Assembly (NCBI GenBank): GCA_905183005.1 | Contig: CAJJDO010000126.1 | Location: 131,454 to 195,453 of the forward strand | Source: Paramecium pentaurelia | Lineage: Eukaryota > Ciliophora > Oligohymenophorea > Peniculida > Parameciidae | Length of the DNA: 64,000 nt | Direction: 5' to 3' | Part shown: piece by piece, positions 50,722-61,819 of the stretch | Numbering within the stretch: position 1 is the first letter of the stretch | How the letters are laid out: each line of letters opens with the position of its first letter | Position numbers and translations under genes: made by a program | Notes under the pieces: model-generated | What the model was told of the DNA's origin: nothing | What the model saw: the letters and a program-made list of their open reading frames with translations, nothing else | The model's database searches: none

Positions 50722-52057
50722 ATGTTATTAATTTTAATATTTGGTGCCTTCATTGACGCAAGCAAAGGTTTGATTTATTCTAAAGATTAAACAAGTATTT
50801 TCTGAATAAAATTAGATTTCTTTAAAAATCTTCTACCTTCAGTTAATTATTATATCGAAACAGGATATGTAAGTGTTGGCGATTTAACAATATCAGATAA
50901 TAGATTATTTTATTCGCTTTACTTAAAAGAGAACATATTGAAAAAGACAGATATCAAAGCAGATGATGAATTTATCCTTTGGATCTATGGTGGTCCAGGT
51001 TGTTCATCATAGGATAGTAATTATAATGAAAATGGGCCTATCAGAGTAGATGACGATTAAAAGTTGCATGCAAGAGTATTAATTGTAAAATAGAAATAAG
51101 GAGACATCTTGGAATAAGTAGGCACATTTAATGTACATTGATTAACCATTTTATACAGGAATGAGTTATTCGACTAAAGAGGGATTAATAGATAACAGTT
51201 GGGATGCAGCAGATTATGTAATTGAATTATTGACTTAATATTTTGAATAAAATAAAGAATTAGCTAAAGCAAGATTACATATTTGGGGAGAAAGTTATGG
51301 TGGACATTATATACCTGTATTAGCAGAGAAAATAAAAAAATAAACTAATTTTAATTTAATTGGAATAGGAATTGGAGGAGCATGGTCTCATCCAAGAGTA
51401 TAAGTAATACCAACAGTTAGATAATTAATAAATTATGGAGTCATTGATCAATATAGATATGATTTAATGATGAAATCTGGAATTGAATCATTAGATGACA
51501 TAGATAATTAAGAATATGAGAAATTCTTAACTGTAAGTGATGAGGAAATATTTTTTAATGATGCTGTTGGACCCAATTTTAGATATAATATTCAAATATA
51601 TAACTATGATGATGGAGATTAATATGAAGAATTTATAAACGATCATAAATTATAATTTGATCTTCCATTGAGTATTACCTTTTATGGATGCAATCAAGAT
51701 ATTTATTATGCTTTTGCAGAAGATTAAACTGTTTCAGTTCTTCCTTCAATTGATTATTTACTTTCATAAGAAATTAAAGTTTTCGTTTATAATGGTTAAT
51801 TGGATACTGTAGTATCTCATACTGGAGTAGAATATTGGGTTAATTTATTAAAATGGTAGGATTTGCCAATTTGGAAAAAATAAAAAAAATCAATTTGGAA
51901 ATTCATTAATCCAAAAACCAACAGAGAAGAGACTGCTGGCACTATCAAATCTTATAAATAACTACATTTTTGTATGGTTTACAATGCTGGACACTAGACA
52001 CCCACTGATTAGCCAGAAGCATGTTTCTAAATGTTAAAGAACTATTTTGATATTTGA
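50722..52057 (+). CDS. Serine carboxypeptidase (family S10), copy B
   Basis: 429 residues, introns of 21 and 25 nt. Signal peptide MLLILIFGAFIDASKG. S10 landmarks: YYIETGYVSVGD, WIYGGPGCSS, SWNKQAHLMYIDQPFYTG, catalytic IWGESYGGHYIPVLA with Ser at about 174, VFVYNGQLDTVVSHTG (Asp) and VYNAGHQTPTDQPEA (His). A complete triad, with GGPGCSS canonical, unlike copy A. A secreted or lysosomal carboxypeptidase. Its 3' two-thirds, from 51136, is repeated exactly after the N at 52258; that repeat is very probably an assembly error, so this entry is the real gene. Confidence 0.93.
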
Positions 52058-52257
52058 TAGTTCAAGATTATTAATATTGTTGTTTTCATTTTTAGTAAAT
52101 GAGAATCCAAAAAATATAAATTAATATATATATATTCATCATCACATTTTATTAAAGAATCCTAATTTATTTAATAAATTTGTATGATAAATCAGTGCAG
52201 TAAGAAATCTTTCTTCTCTTACTTTTAAATGAAATGGGAACCTTTAACTCATAGATC
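51136..52257 (+). repeat. First copy of an exact 1,122-bp direct repeat
   Basis: This stretch recurs base for base at 52259-53380 (offset 1,123) with a single N between. It covers most of carboxypeptidase copy B, the downstream spacer and the first 29 bases of the kinase gene. Identity through coding, spacer and intron-free DNA argues for one locus read twice. Confidence 0.95.
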
Positions 52258-52258
52258 N
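52258..52258. other. Single ambiguous base (N), likely contig join
   Basis: The only N in the window. It lies exactly at the boundary of the direct repeat, as expected where two contigs were placed next to each other without merging their overlap. Confidence 0.95.
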
Positions 52259-53180
52259 CATTGATTAACCATTTTATACAGGAATGAGTTATTCGACTAA
52301 AGAGGGATTAATAGATAACAGTTGGGATGCAGCAGATTATGTAATTGAATTATTGACTTAATATTTTGAATAAAATAAAGAATTAGCTAAAGCAAGATTA
52401 CATATTTGGGGAGAAAGTTATGGTGGACATTATATACCTGTATTAGCAGAGAAAATAAAAAAATAAACTAATTTTAATTTAATTGGAATAGGAATTGGAG
52501 GAGCATGGTCTCATCCAAGAGTATAAGTAATACCAACAGTTAGATAATTAATAAATTATGGAGTCATTGATCAATATAGATATGATTTAATGATGAAATC
52601 TGGAATTGAATCATTAGATGACATAGATAATTAAGAATATGAGAAATTCTTAACTGTAAGTGATGAGGAAATATTTTTTAATGATGCTGTTGGACCCAAT
52701 TTTAGATATAATATTCAAATATATAACTATGATGATGGAGATTAATATGAAGAATTTATAAACGATCATAAATTATAATTTGATCTTCCATTGAGTATTA
52801 CCTTTTATGGATGCAATCAAGATATTTATTATGCTTTTGCAGAAGATTAAACTGTTTCAGTTCTTCCTTCAATTGATTATTTACTTTCATAAGAAATTAA
52901 AGTTTTCGTTTATAATGGTTAATTGGATACTGTAGTATCTCATACTGGAGTAGAATATTGGGTTAATTTATTAAAATGGTAGGATTTGCCAATTTGGAAA
53001 AAATAAAAAAAATCAATTTGGAAATTCATTAATCCAAAAACCAACAGAGAAGAGACTGCTGGCACTATCAAATCTTATAAATAACTACATTTTTGTATGG
53101 TTTACAATGCTGGACACTAGACACCCACTGATTAGCCAGAAGCATGTTTCTAAATGTTAAAGAACTATTTTGATATTTGA
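52259..53180 (+). pseudogene. Apparent truncated carboxypeptidase copy (probable assembly duplicate)
   Basis: Starts abruptly inside the YIDQPFYTG block and repeats the rest of carboxypeptidase copy B without a single change, to its stop at 53178-53180. There is no start codon, signal peptide or promoter. It should not be counted as a separate gene. Confidence 0.9.
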
Positions 53181-53380
53181 TAGTTCAAGATTATTAATAT
53201 TGTTGTTTTCATTTTTAGTAAATGAGAATCCAAAAAATATAAATTAATATATATATATTCATCATCACATTTTATTAAAGAATCCTAATTTATTTAATAA
53301 ATTTGTATGATAAATCAGTGCAGTAAGAAATCTTTCTTCTCTTACTTTTAAATGAAATGGGAACCTTTAACTCATAGATC
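52259..53380 (+). repeat. Second copy of the exact 1,122-bp direct repeat
   Basis: Matches 51136-52257 exactly. Only this copy continues into the complete kinase gene (start 53352), whereas only the first copy continues upstream into the complete carboxypeptidase. Joining the two at the repeat would give a single, normal locus. Confidence 0.95.
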
Positions 53381-54784
53381 CTTTGATCTTTAAGATGTAT
53401 TCCAAATTAGTATGAATTCAAAAGGAAAATACCAAAAAGCACATCTTAAATTATCTAAATAATTTCTATGTTTAAATGATGTAAAATATACAGATTATAA
53501 AAAACTAGAAAGAACAACTGGATGTTTCAAACTACATGATTACAAAAATAGACAATAAAATTTTGGGATAAGGTATCAGGATATAATCTTTTGAATTTTC
53601 AATAGAGTTTTATGGTTCAATAGAGAAGTGGTTTGAACAATTGAGTCTCTATTGTATTTAAACTAATTTTACACAAAAATACTAAGTTCAAAAATTAGTA
53701 GGAGCTGGAACTTATGGCAAAGTATGTTTGACTGAATATTTTGTAGGTCTATCGTGTAAAAAATAAAGTTAATCAAAATATATATGCTGTAAAGACTTTT
53801 GAAAAACAACTATTAAATACTCTTGATGATTAAGAAGGCTTGATTAAAGAAATTGGAATTTTGAGAACCTTAGATCATAGAGGTGTCATAAAACTTCATG
53901 AAGTTTATGAAAGTGAATAATTCGTTTTTTTGGTTTTTGAATTCCTATAGAATAAAAATCTAAATGACACATTAGAAAGAGGAGTTACTATCCCAGAGTC
54001 TCAAGCTTTTAATATCATAAATGATCTACTTGAGACAGTATAATATATTCATGAGTAAGGTATTTTACATAGAGATTTAAAACCTGATAATATATTATTG
54101 AAAAATGAAACATAAAAATATGTTATTATAGATTTTGGATTAGCAGATATTTATAGAGAAGATGGTCAATACTTATTTAAAAAATGTGGAACTCCAGGAT
54201 ATTGTGCACCAGAAATCTTATGCAATTAAATTTATGATTAGAAGGTAGATGTCTTTAGTCTTGGAGTAATCCTGTATTAAATGTTGACAGGATTAAATCC
54301 CTTCTATTCAAAAAATTATGATGATAGATATAAACTTAATAAAGAGTCTAAACTTGATTACAGCAAAGTAAAAGTATCATATGATGCTCTTGATCTTCTT
54401 TAAGGGATGTTGAATCGAAATCCATAGAAGCGATTGAGTGCAAAGGAAGCATTAAATCATCGTTATTTCTAATAACAAAAGAAACATCATCATGTTCCTT
54501 CACTTTCACATCTCTCAGATACTCTTTTAAATACTGGAAGTTAGATTTCATCACCTCGACTTGATGGCAATTTCAATTTTTTTGAAATCGGTGAATCCTC
54601 TAGTCGTTATACAAGTCCTTTACTTTCTCCAAAATTAAGTCCAAGATTTGATGAATTAGATAAAGAAATTTTGAATCATTAAAACACTTACAGTTGTCAT
54701 ATATCTAATTTAAAATTGGGAGGATAAAAAATAAATTATGATGAAACTTTAGAGAAACTGATTTAGAAGTATTAAAAGACTTGA
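53352..54784 (+). CDS. CaMK-type Ser/Thr protein kinase with N-terminal PH-like region
   Basis: 459 residues, introns of 28 and 25 nt. The N-terminal 110 residues (KWEPLTHRSFDLQDVFQI, EFSIEFYGSIEKWFEQL) look like a PH-type module often found ahead of kinases in Paramecium. The kinase domain: glycine loop VGAGTYGKVYRV, lysine NIYAVKTF, HRDLKPDNILL, IDFGLADIY, KCGTPGYCAPEI and DVFSLGVILYQMLTG. All catalytic residues are intact. The Ser/Pro-rich tail (SRYTSPLLSPKLSPRF) lacks EF-hands, so it is not a CDPK. The first 29 bases also occur just before the N at 52258 because of the duplicated segment. Confidence 0.9.
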
Positions 54785-54865
54785 TTTTAATTTAATTTAC
54801 ATCCATTTGGATATAAAGTCTTATGTTAACTTATAATTATATTATTATTAAGATTATCAATTTTT

Positions 54866-56294
54866 ATGAAATAAGATTATGATCGTATTGATAAGGACAC
54901 TTTAAGAAGAGATCATTAACTAAATGGGTTATTATCCAAGATTCGAGATAGTGTGATGAAAGGTTAGATTGTAGAAGTTAAAACAAGAGCGAACTCATAA
55001 TATTAAGTAAAAATATTGATCAAATTAGTTAGAAAATAATTCAAAGTAGAGTTCTGGGGTTTCATCAATGAGTAATTCTTTAATTAAAAATCACAAATCA
55101 AATTAAAATGAGATTATAAGAGATTTAGATGAAATCATTATATCATCTGAACGTGATAATCAATAAATAATTCGATTGACTAATTCATTTTGTTAATCCC
55201 CTCCTAAAGTGAAATGTGAAATTGTAAAACCTGTTGTCTTAGATCATCATTTATCATCTGAAATAACATTTGAATCATTTCCAAGTAAACTAGATATAAA
55301 TAATACTCTCTATACGGTTGATAAATAATTAGATGATATCGAAACTAATTAAGACACTGGAAATTGTGTTGAGTTCATTAAAATACTAAAAAAAATAACT
55401 GAAGATTTATAAGAATATATGAAAAAAAACATAGATTCAAAAAAATTATAAATAGCTAATGGAATTCAAATGGTAAGGACGTTATGCTTATTAACACGAT
55501 TTTATAAATAAATAGCAGATTTTCCACATGCAATAAGATCATTAAAAAAAATAAAAAGAATGTTTAAAATTTCTGATCCTAATTTAATAGGAAAAATATA
55601 AATCGAATTAGGGAAATTATATTTTCTAAATTAATCCTATGTCATTGCTTAAAAGATTTTTTATGAAGCTCTCTTACATTATGAAAAGTTGCAATGGAAA
55701 TCAGAAATTTCATATATTTTATTATGGATTGCTAAATTAAATTCATGGACAAGTATAAAATTAAATATAAATTAGAAAATTTTGAAATTGCTAAAAAGTT
55801 GATTTATGGGGCTATTTCAATTTTAAAGGAATATCTTGAAGATGATGAAGAATAAATAGCTGAAGCTTATGTTATTTTAGGAGAATGCGATTACATAGCC
55901 AAAAATTATGAATAAGCATTATAATTTCTAATGAAAGCAATTTAAATAAAGTTTAATAAGTATTAAACCTACAATCACATAAAATTTGTAGAGGTTTACA
56001 ATTTAGTAGGATTGACTTATAGGTTGGTTCCTGATATTTAATAATCTCTTAAATATTTCTTATAAGCTTTATAATGTTTTTAGTACTACTATTTTTTAAC
56101 CTAGATATAATTGTGTATAGAGAGCTTAAATTCTTAATAATATTGCTGTGATTTATTAATCATTAGGCAATATAGAAAGAGCTTAGAAATGCCATGTAAA
56201 AGCAAAAGAAATCTATAATACATTTTTACCAAATTAACATTATTAAATGGAGAGATTACTCTTAAATTAAACATGTCTTTCTCCTTAATAATGA
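54866..56294 (+). CDS. Tetratricopeptide (TPR) repeat protein
   Basis: 453 residues, introns of 22, 23 and 22 nt. An N-terminal disordered part (residues 1-150, rich in Ser/Asn/Lys) precedes a TPR array: LCLLTRFYKQIADFPHAIRS, IQIELGKLYFLNQSYVIAQK, AEAYVILGECDYIAKNYEQA, VEVYNLVGLTYRLVPDIQQS and QILNNIAVIYQSLGNIERAQ. Repeat spacing near 40 residues resembles kinesin-light-chain/LGN-type TPRs. Role: a protein-protein adaptor, partner unknown. Convergent with the actin gene, 80 bp apart. Confidence 0.85.
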
Positions 56295-56374
56295 ATTAGT
56301 TAACTATATCTTCTATTTAATTTATTAAAAATCTTTAATACACATTTTAAATAATCTTAAATGAAATATTAAAT

Positions 56375-57634
56375 TCAGAAGCATTTTCTGTGTACATAAC
56401 CAGTACCATAATCTTGATACTCATTTTTAGTAATAAACATGGGTTGGAATTAACTTAAGGAAGCCAAAATACTTCCACCCATCCAAACTGAGTATTTTCT
56501 TTCAGGAGGTTCCTATACATAGATCTTCATTGTTGAAGGAGCTAATGCAATGACTTCTTTTTATAACCTATCCTTCATTCCTTTAAACATAGTGCTACCT
56601 CCAGCTAAAACTATATTACCATATAGATCCTTATAATAAAAGAAAATAAATTACTTTTTTAATATCAACATCACATTTCATGATAGATTAAAAGGTAAGT
56701 TCATGGATTCCTTAAAATTCTTTACTTAATTTAATTGGCTAAAATAATGCTTCAGGACATTTGAATAATTGACTTCCTAAAGTGATATCATTTCCATCTG
56801 GCATTCTATGGACTATTTCTTTTCCAGAATCCTAATAGATTTTCATTTCAGCCTCAAAATCTCCAACAATATAACACTTCAATATACATATTGTATTACT
56901 TTTTTTTCTTTAGTATCTTTAGCATTTTCTCTTTCAGTTTCCTTTTGATTTGAAAATTCCTTGCCTTATTCTGCCATCAACTTTATTAAGTAATCAGTTA
57001 AATCTCTACCAGCTAGATGAATTTTCATCACTGCATGTGATAATGCAAAGCCTTCATAAATTGGAACTGTTTATGTAACAGCATCTCCAGAATCCACAAC
57101 TAATCCAGTTGTTTTACCAGATGCACATAATGCTAAAACCTACTGAATTGCCAAGTAAAATGATGGAACATTGAACTTTTCAAACATTATTTCTATCATT
57201 TTTTCTCTGTTAAAGGCTGGATTGAGAGGTGGTTCTGACATTAAAACAGGATGATCTTGAGGTGCAACTCTCAATTCTAAATTTAAATAAATTTAGAAAC
57301 CATTATAATAAGCATGATGCCAAATCTTTTCCATATCATCCCAACGAGTAATAATTCCATGATCAATAGGGTAAGTTACATTCAATACTCTAAAGTATAG
57401 TAATATTTTAAATACTCTAATTTAGAATTAACCTCATCTCCAATATAGGTGTCCTTTTGATCCATACCAACCATTTGACCAGGTTGCTTAGGTCTGATAA
57501 AATATATTAGGATTCAAGCATTACTTTCCTAAAACAGTTTGAATAGTAGCTCTTGGAGCATCATCTCCTGAGATACCTGCCTTAATGTATCCAGATCCAT
57601 TGTCTATAACCACAACTGGAATTACGTCGTCCAT
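56375..57634 (-). CDS. Unconventional actin
   Basis: 384 residues, introns of 31, 26, 23 and 25 nt. Actin signatures: PVVVIDNGSGYIKAGISGDD, PGQMVGMDQKDTYIGDE, YPIDHGIITRWDDMEKIWHH, RVAPQDHPVLMSEPPLNP, IMFEKFNVPSFYLAIQQVLA, TTGLVVDSGDAVT, HLAGRDLTDYL, NIVLAGGSTMFKGMKDRL, YSVWMGGSILASLSQF and the end EYQDYGTGYVHRKCF. It is clearly an actin by length and motif order, but many normally invariant positions differ (SGYIKAGISG for SGMCKAGFAG; ATIQTVLGKP for AVFPSIVGRP). One of the many divergent Paramecium actins or actin-related proteins; it may not form ordinary filaments. Confidence 0.93.
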
Positions 57635-57696
57635 TTTAATTAATAATATTTATAGATGTGGATAATGGGGATTTGTTTATATAATTAAATTTAAAT

Positions 57697-59164
57697 ATGA
57701 AGCTAAAGAGGTTTCTCTTGAGATATTATCCTCCTGGCATAATTTTAGAGTACATTCGAAGCAATGGAGAATAGGAAACAAAGTCTATAGATTTGTTAAA
57801 TCTAAGCAATGAGTAATAATTTCAATTTATCAATAGTACGGATGTAGATCAATTAGTTGATGAAATTGTGATGGAAGAACCAATCATTTCAGAAAATAGA
57901 AAGCCATAACTAGCAGCATTGATTCGCAGTATTAACACATTTAATTTAGAACTTATTGAAAAGATCGAATCAAAAAAGGAACAATCATTTGAGTTATTCA
58001 AGACCCTCAAGGCTCATATGTTGCCTCTAACAAATTGTGCATTCAATAAGAACGGGGACAAGTATTGATTCCACTATGTAGATTCATCACAGGTAGTTAT
58101 GATAGAACTTGTAAAGTATGGGACACTTTCACAGGAGAATAAATAGTCTCCTTGGAAGGTCATAAGAACGTAGTATATTGCATTGCATTCAACAATCCTT
58201 TTGGGTATTCTAAAATCATTATTCCCTTAGAGATCGCGTAGTCACAGGCTCTTTTGATAAAACTGCTAAAATATGGGATGTCAATTCAGGAAAGTGTCTT
58301 TAAACACTTGTGGGTCATCAATATGAAATAGTTTGTATTTCTTTTGATCCACATTCCTTACTTGTGGCAACAGGATCAATGGATAAAACTGCAAGATTAT
58401 GGGATGTTGAAACAGGAAAATAAATAGCTAGATTGGATGGACATGAAGGTGAAATAGTTAGTTTACATTTCAATTCAGATGGTGATAAATTACTGACAGG
58501 TTCATTTGATAAAACTGCTATGGTAAAATGTATTCTTTATATATTAGATTTGGGATGTGAGATCTGGAGAATGTATCCACATTTTAGATGAGCATACAGG
58601 TGAAATTTCTAGTACTTAGTTTGAATTTACAGGAGATTATTGTGCTACTGGTTCTATAGATAAGTAATTATAATAATAGAATTTTTTAGAACTTGTAAAA
58701 TTTGGGATATTAAAACTGGAAAATGTATTGAAACACTTAGGGGACATAAAGATGAAGTTCAAGATATCTGCTTTAATTCTACAGGTTTCTTTTTTCATCT
58801 ATCATCTCCAAGGAACTAGATTAGTCACAGTCTCAGCTGATGCAACTGGAAGACTTTATAATGTCCATTCTGGAGAATGCATAGCCCAACTCTTAGGACA
58901 TAAAGGAGAAATCTCTAAAGTTGCTTTTAATCCATCAGGAAATAAAATTATTACAGCTAGTGCAGATAATACAGCAAGAATTTTGTAATTTTAACCTTTA
59001 ACTTTTTCAGTTCAGAAACAGGAGAATGTCTATAAGTATTGGAAGGTCATACTGATGAAATATTTAGTTGTGCATTCAATTATGAAGGAGATATAATCAT
59101 CACAGGATCTAAAGATAATACATGCAAAATTTGGAAAGAAGTTAATCTTTAGGTTAAAAAATGA
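57697..59164 (+). CDS. DAW1: Dynein assembly factor with WD repeats 1 (DAW1/ODA16)
   Basis: The N-terminus MKLKRFLLRYYPPGIILEY is the DAW1 signature, then an acidic linker (DVDQLVDEIVMEEP) and ILPLTN-like HMLPLTNCAFNK. Eight WD repeats follow: FITGSYDRTCKVWD, VVTGSFDKTAKIWD, VATGSMDKTARLWD, LLTGSFDKTAMIWD, CATGSIDKTCKIWD, VTVSADATGRLY, IITASADNTARIF and IITGSKDNTCKIW. The stretch LEGHTDEIFSCAFNYEGD is nearly invariant in the family. DAW1 is the cargo adaptor that loads outer-arm dynein onto intraflagellar transport. Several tiny introns (near 58057, 58207 and 58784 among others) interrupt it. Confidence 0.96.
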
Positions 59165-59696
59165 CTATTTCCATATATATATATCTATATATATTCATTA
59201 AACCATCTATGAATGCGATGATATAATTTAAATATCGCATTTTTCTTATTTATTATATTAAATAATAATTGATTTAGTTTAATATCTTAACTAAATTCTC
59301 TTTATCTAGAATTGAAGAATAAATATTAAATTTTTATTTTGATATTAAAATAACTATTATTTATAAACTAATTAAGATATTTATTGAATTCAATCACACA
59401 ATAAAAAGAGTTTGTTAAAAAAATTACTATTCTAATCACTTGTTCATGAGAATAATATATTAGTTTTTATAATTTATCATAATATAAAAGTTCTAATAAT
59501 AAATATATTAACTGTAATCCTAGTTATCTATTAGTTTATTGTAATACTTAAATAATATTTAGTAAAAAATTATGAAATGGTAATAAATATTCATCAGAAT
59601 GATTAATAATATATAAATCTATATGTTTTCAACTTAATTAGAAAGATAAATATTGAGTCATTTTTAAATTGAAGTTTATAATTAATTAAATTACAA
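59165..59696. other. AT-rich intergenic region
   Basis: About 530 bp between two co-directional genes. No gene seen; a short run of alternating TA lies near 59175-59195. Confidence 0.6.
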
Positions 59697-61626
59697 ATGG
59701 ATGACACTATAAAAGAGTCTGCTTACTTACTCAGCATTGCGTATTTACTATTGGGTTTAATTTTTATTTTGCTGGCATTATATAGTATACCATGTCTTTG
59801 GAAGGCTTGGAAATGTAGACAATTCTTTCCAAAAATTTTTTATTTATTTATATTAGCAATATGTTGTGACTAAGCAACATACTAGTTGCTATATTTATAT
59901 GAAGTATTTTAGAACTTATTTCAAAGGTCATCACAGCCATAAAGCAAGAAAAAGATGAGAACTCATAAATAGAATCATTCCGCATAATTTTCTTTCAAAC
60001 AATTTATGTTCCAGATGCCATCTTTTTTGTTATTTATTTTTCATTATTTTGGCAGTTCTTGATAATGATGCATCATGGTAGGATTAAAACTGGGAGTATT
60101 TTAGTTGGTATAACATAAATCAAATAAATCAGGTAAAAGGAACTGGAATCCAGAGTAAGCCAATTCAAAAGTTCGTTTAATATTATACCTCTATATAATA
60201 GGTCAAGCTATTGTAATTTGGTAATTCATGGCCTAGGGATTATCACCTAAAGCTATAATGATATGTGATATAGCTGTAAATGCTTCTGTACCAATAATTG
60301 TAATAATAATGGTTTTGTACTTAAATATTAAATTTTCTGGATCACCTTTTGTATCTAATCGATATGAAAAGAGTAACAATAAAATACAATAATTATTATG
60401 GATTTGGATATTGTTAAGAATTCCTTAATTGGCAGTTAATGTAGTAGTTGTTATTTATAATGATGATTTAATAGCTTTAATGGGTGGGAAATTAAAAGTA
60501 ACATTTATTGAATAATTATTTTTGATTTTGTTTATAGTAGGAGATATTATAATAGTTTAAATTATTCCAGTAATGATGGCAATGTCTAATAGTTTTTTGA
60601 GTGCATTATTATTAGATCATAATAGAATTAATTAACTATTTAGTGTAGAAACATTTTCAGGTGAAATGAATATTTAAGAATAATAACCATAAGGTTAAAT
60701 TTCTCTTAAAAATAACCCTAGAGATGATACATTATTTAAAGATTTAAAATTAAATGATTTGATAATTAATGAAAGATAATTCTTTAGAAAATATAATGGA
60801 TTTGGAGAGATTAAAGTTACTACACTAAAAAGAGATACTAAAAAATATGCAGTCAGAATTATTTAATTTAAAGAATTAAGTTCTTTTTTAATAGATGAAA
60901 CTAAATAAGAAATTGAATAAATAAATAAAATTAAAAAAGGATATAAGATTCTTTGGTTTGATTTTAATGAATAAAGTATGTATCTTTTATCAAAATATTA
61001 TCCTAATTCAAATTTAAATGAATTTATTCATAAAAATACAGGTAATGATAGTGCATAAATCAAAGAGATAACAAATAGTTATACAAATAAATAATTATTA
61101 ATTAGAGTTAATATTGCTACAGATCTCATTAAAGCAATATAGAATTTGCATGATTAAAATGTTATTCATGGACATCTAAATTCAAGTAATGTGTTGTTTA
61201 ATGATAAATTCAAACTTAAAATTGTTGATTATGGATTAAGAGCAATTAAAAAATATGCTAGTTTAGTTAATGGATATAGTAATAAAAATGGATTTACAGC
61301 ACCTGAATGTTTAAATGATAAGGGTAGTGTTGTTTCTCAATCAGCCATAAAAGAATCTGATATATATTCATTTGGAATGATACTTTATCAATTATTTACT
61401 GAAACTATACCCTTTTATGTATTTATCTCATCTTAATTAGAATATGCCATAAAAAGATTTAATTTAATTAATTAAAGAATAATAATCTAGACCAAAAATT
61501 CCAGTATCACTTAATACAAATATAGCAACTTTAATTAGATGTTGTTGGTAATAAGATCCTATTAAAAGACCAAATTATAATTAAATTTTAACAACTTTGA
61601 AATAAATATCAGATAATTTAGAATGA
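59697..61626 (+). CDS. Seven-transmembrane protein fused to a C-terminal pseudokinase
   Basis: 619 residues, introns of 23, 25 and 22 nt. About seven membrane segments fill residues 10-300: LLSIAYLLLGLIFILLALYS, KIFYLFILAICC, IFFVIYFSLFWQFLIMM, ILYLYIIGQAIVIWQFM, VPIIVIIMVLYLNI, LLWIWILLRIPQLAVNVVVV and FLILFIVGDIIIVQIIPVMM. A kinase-like fold follows: FGEIKVTTLKRDTKKYAVRI, DLIKAIQNLHDQNVIHGHLN, KLKIVDYGLRAIKKY, APECL, ESDIYSFGMILYQLFTETIP and CCWQQDPIKRPNYNQILTTL. The lysine of VAIK is Arg (AVRI), and HRDLKxxN is HGHLNSSN, so the catalytic Asp and Lys are lost. A receptor-like protein signalling through a pseudokinase is the best reading; the 7-TM family is not identified. Confidence 0.85.
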
Positions 61627-61819
61627 TAAACCTATTTTTATTAATATTGTTATTATAAACTTTTAGATCAATTTTTATTATAATCATAAAAAGAGATTGA
61701 AAAAAGAACACAATTAAAGAAAATTCTGTAGAAAAACATCCTATATTCTATTTTCTATAATATATATAAATATATTCATTCTGATTAAAATTTTAAATTA
61801 AAACATAGACATAATTTAA

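Noticed and set aside
52259..53180. Second carboxypeptidase gene as a true tandem duplicate
   Set aside because: Base-perfect identity including spacer, with an N at the junction, points to assembly duplication.
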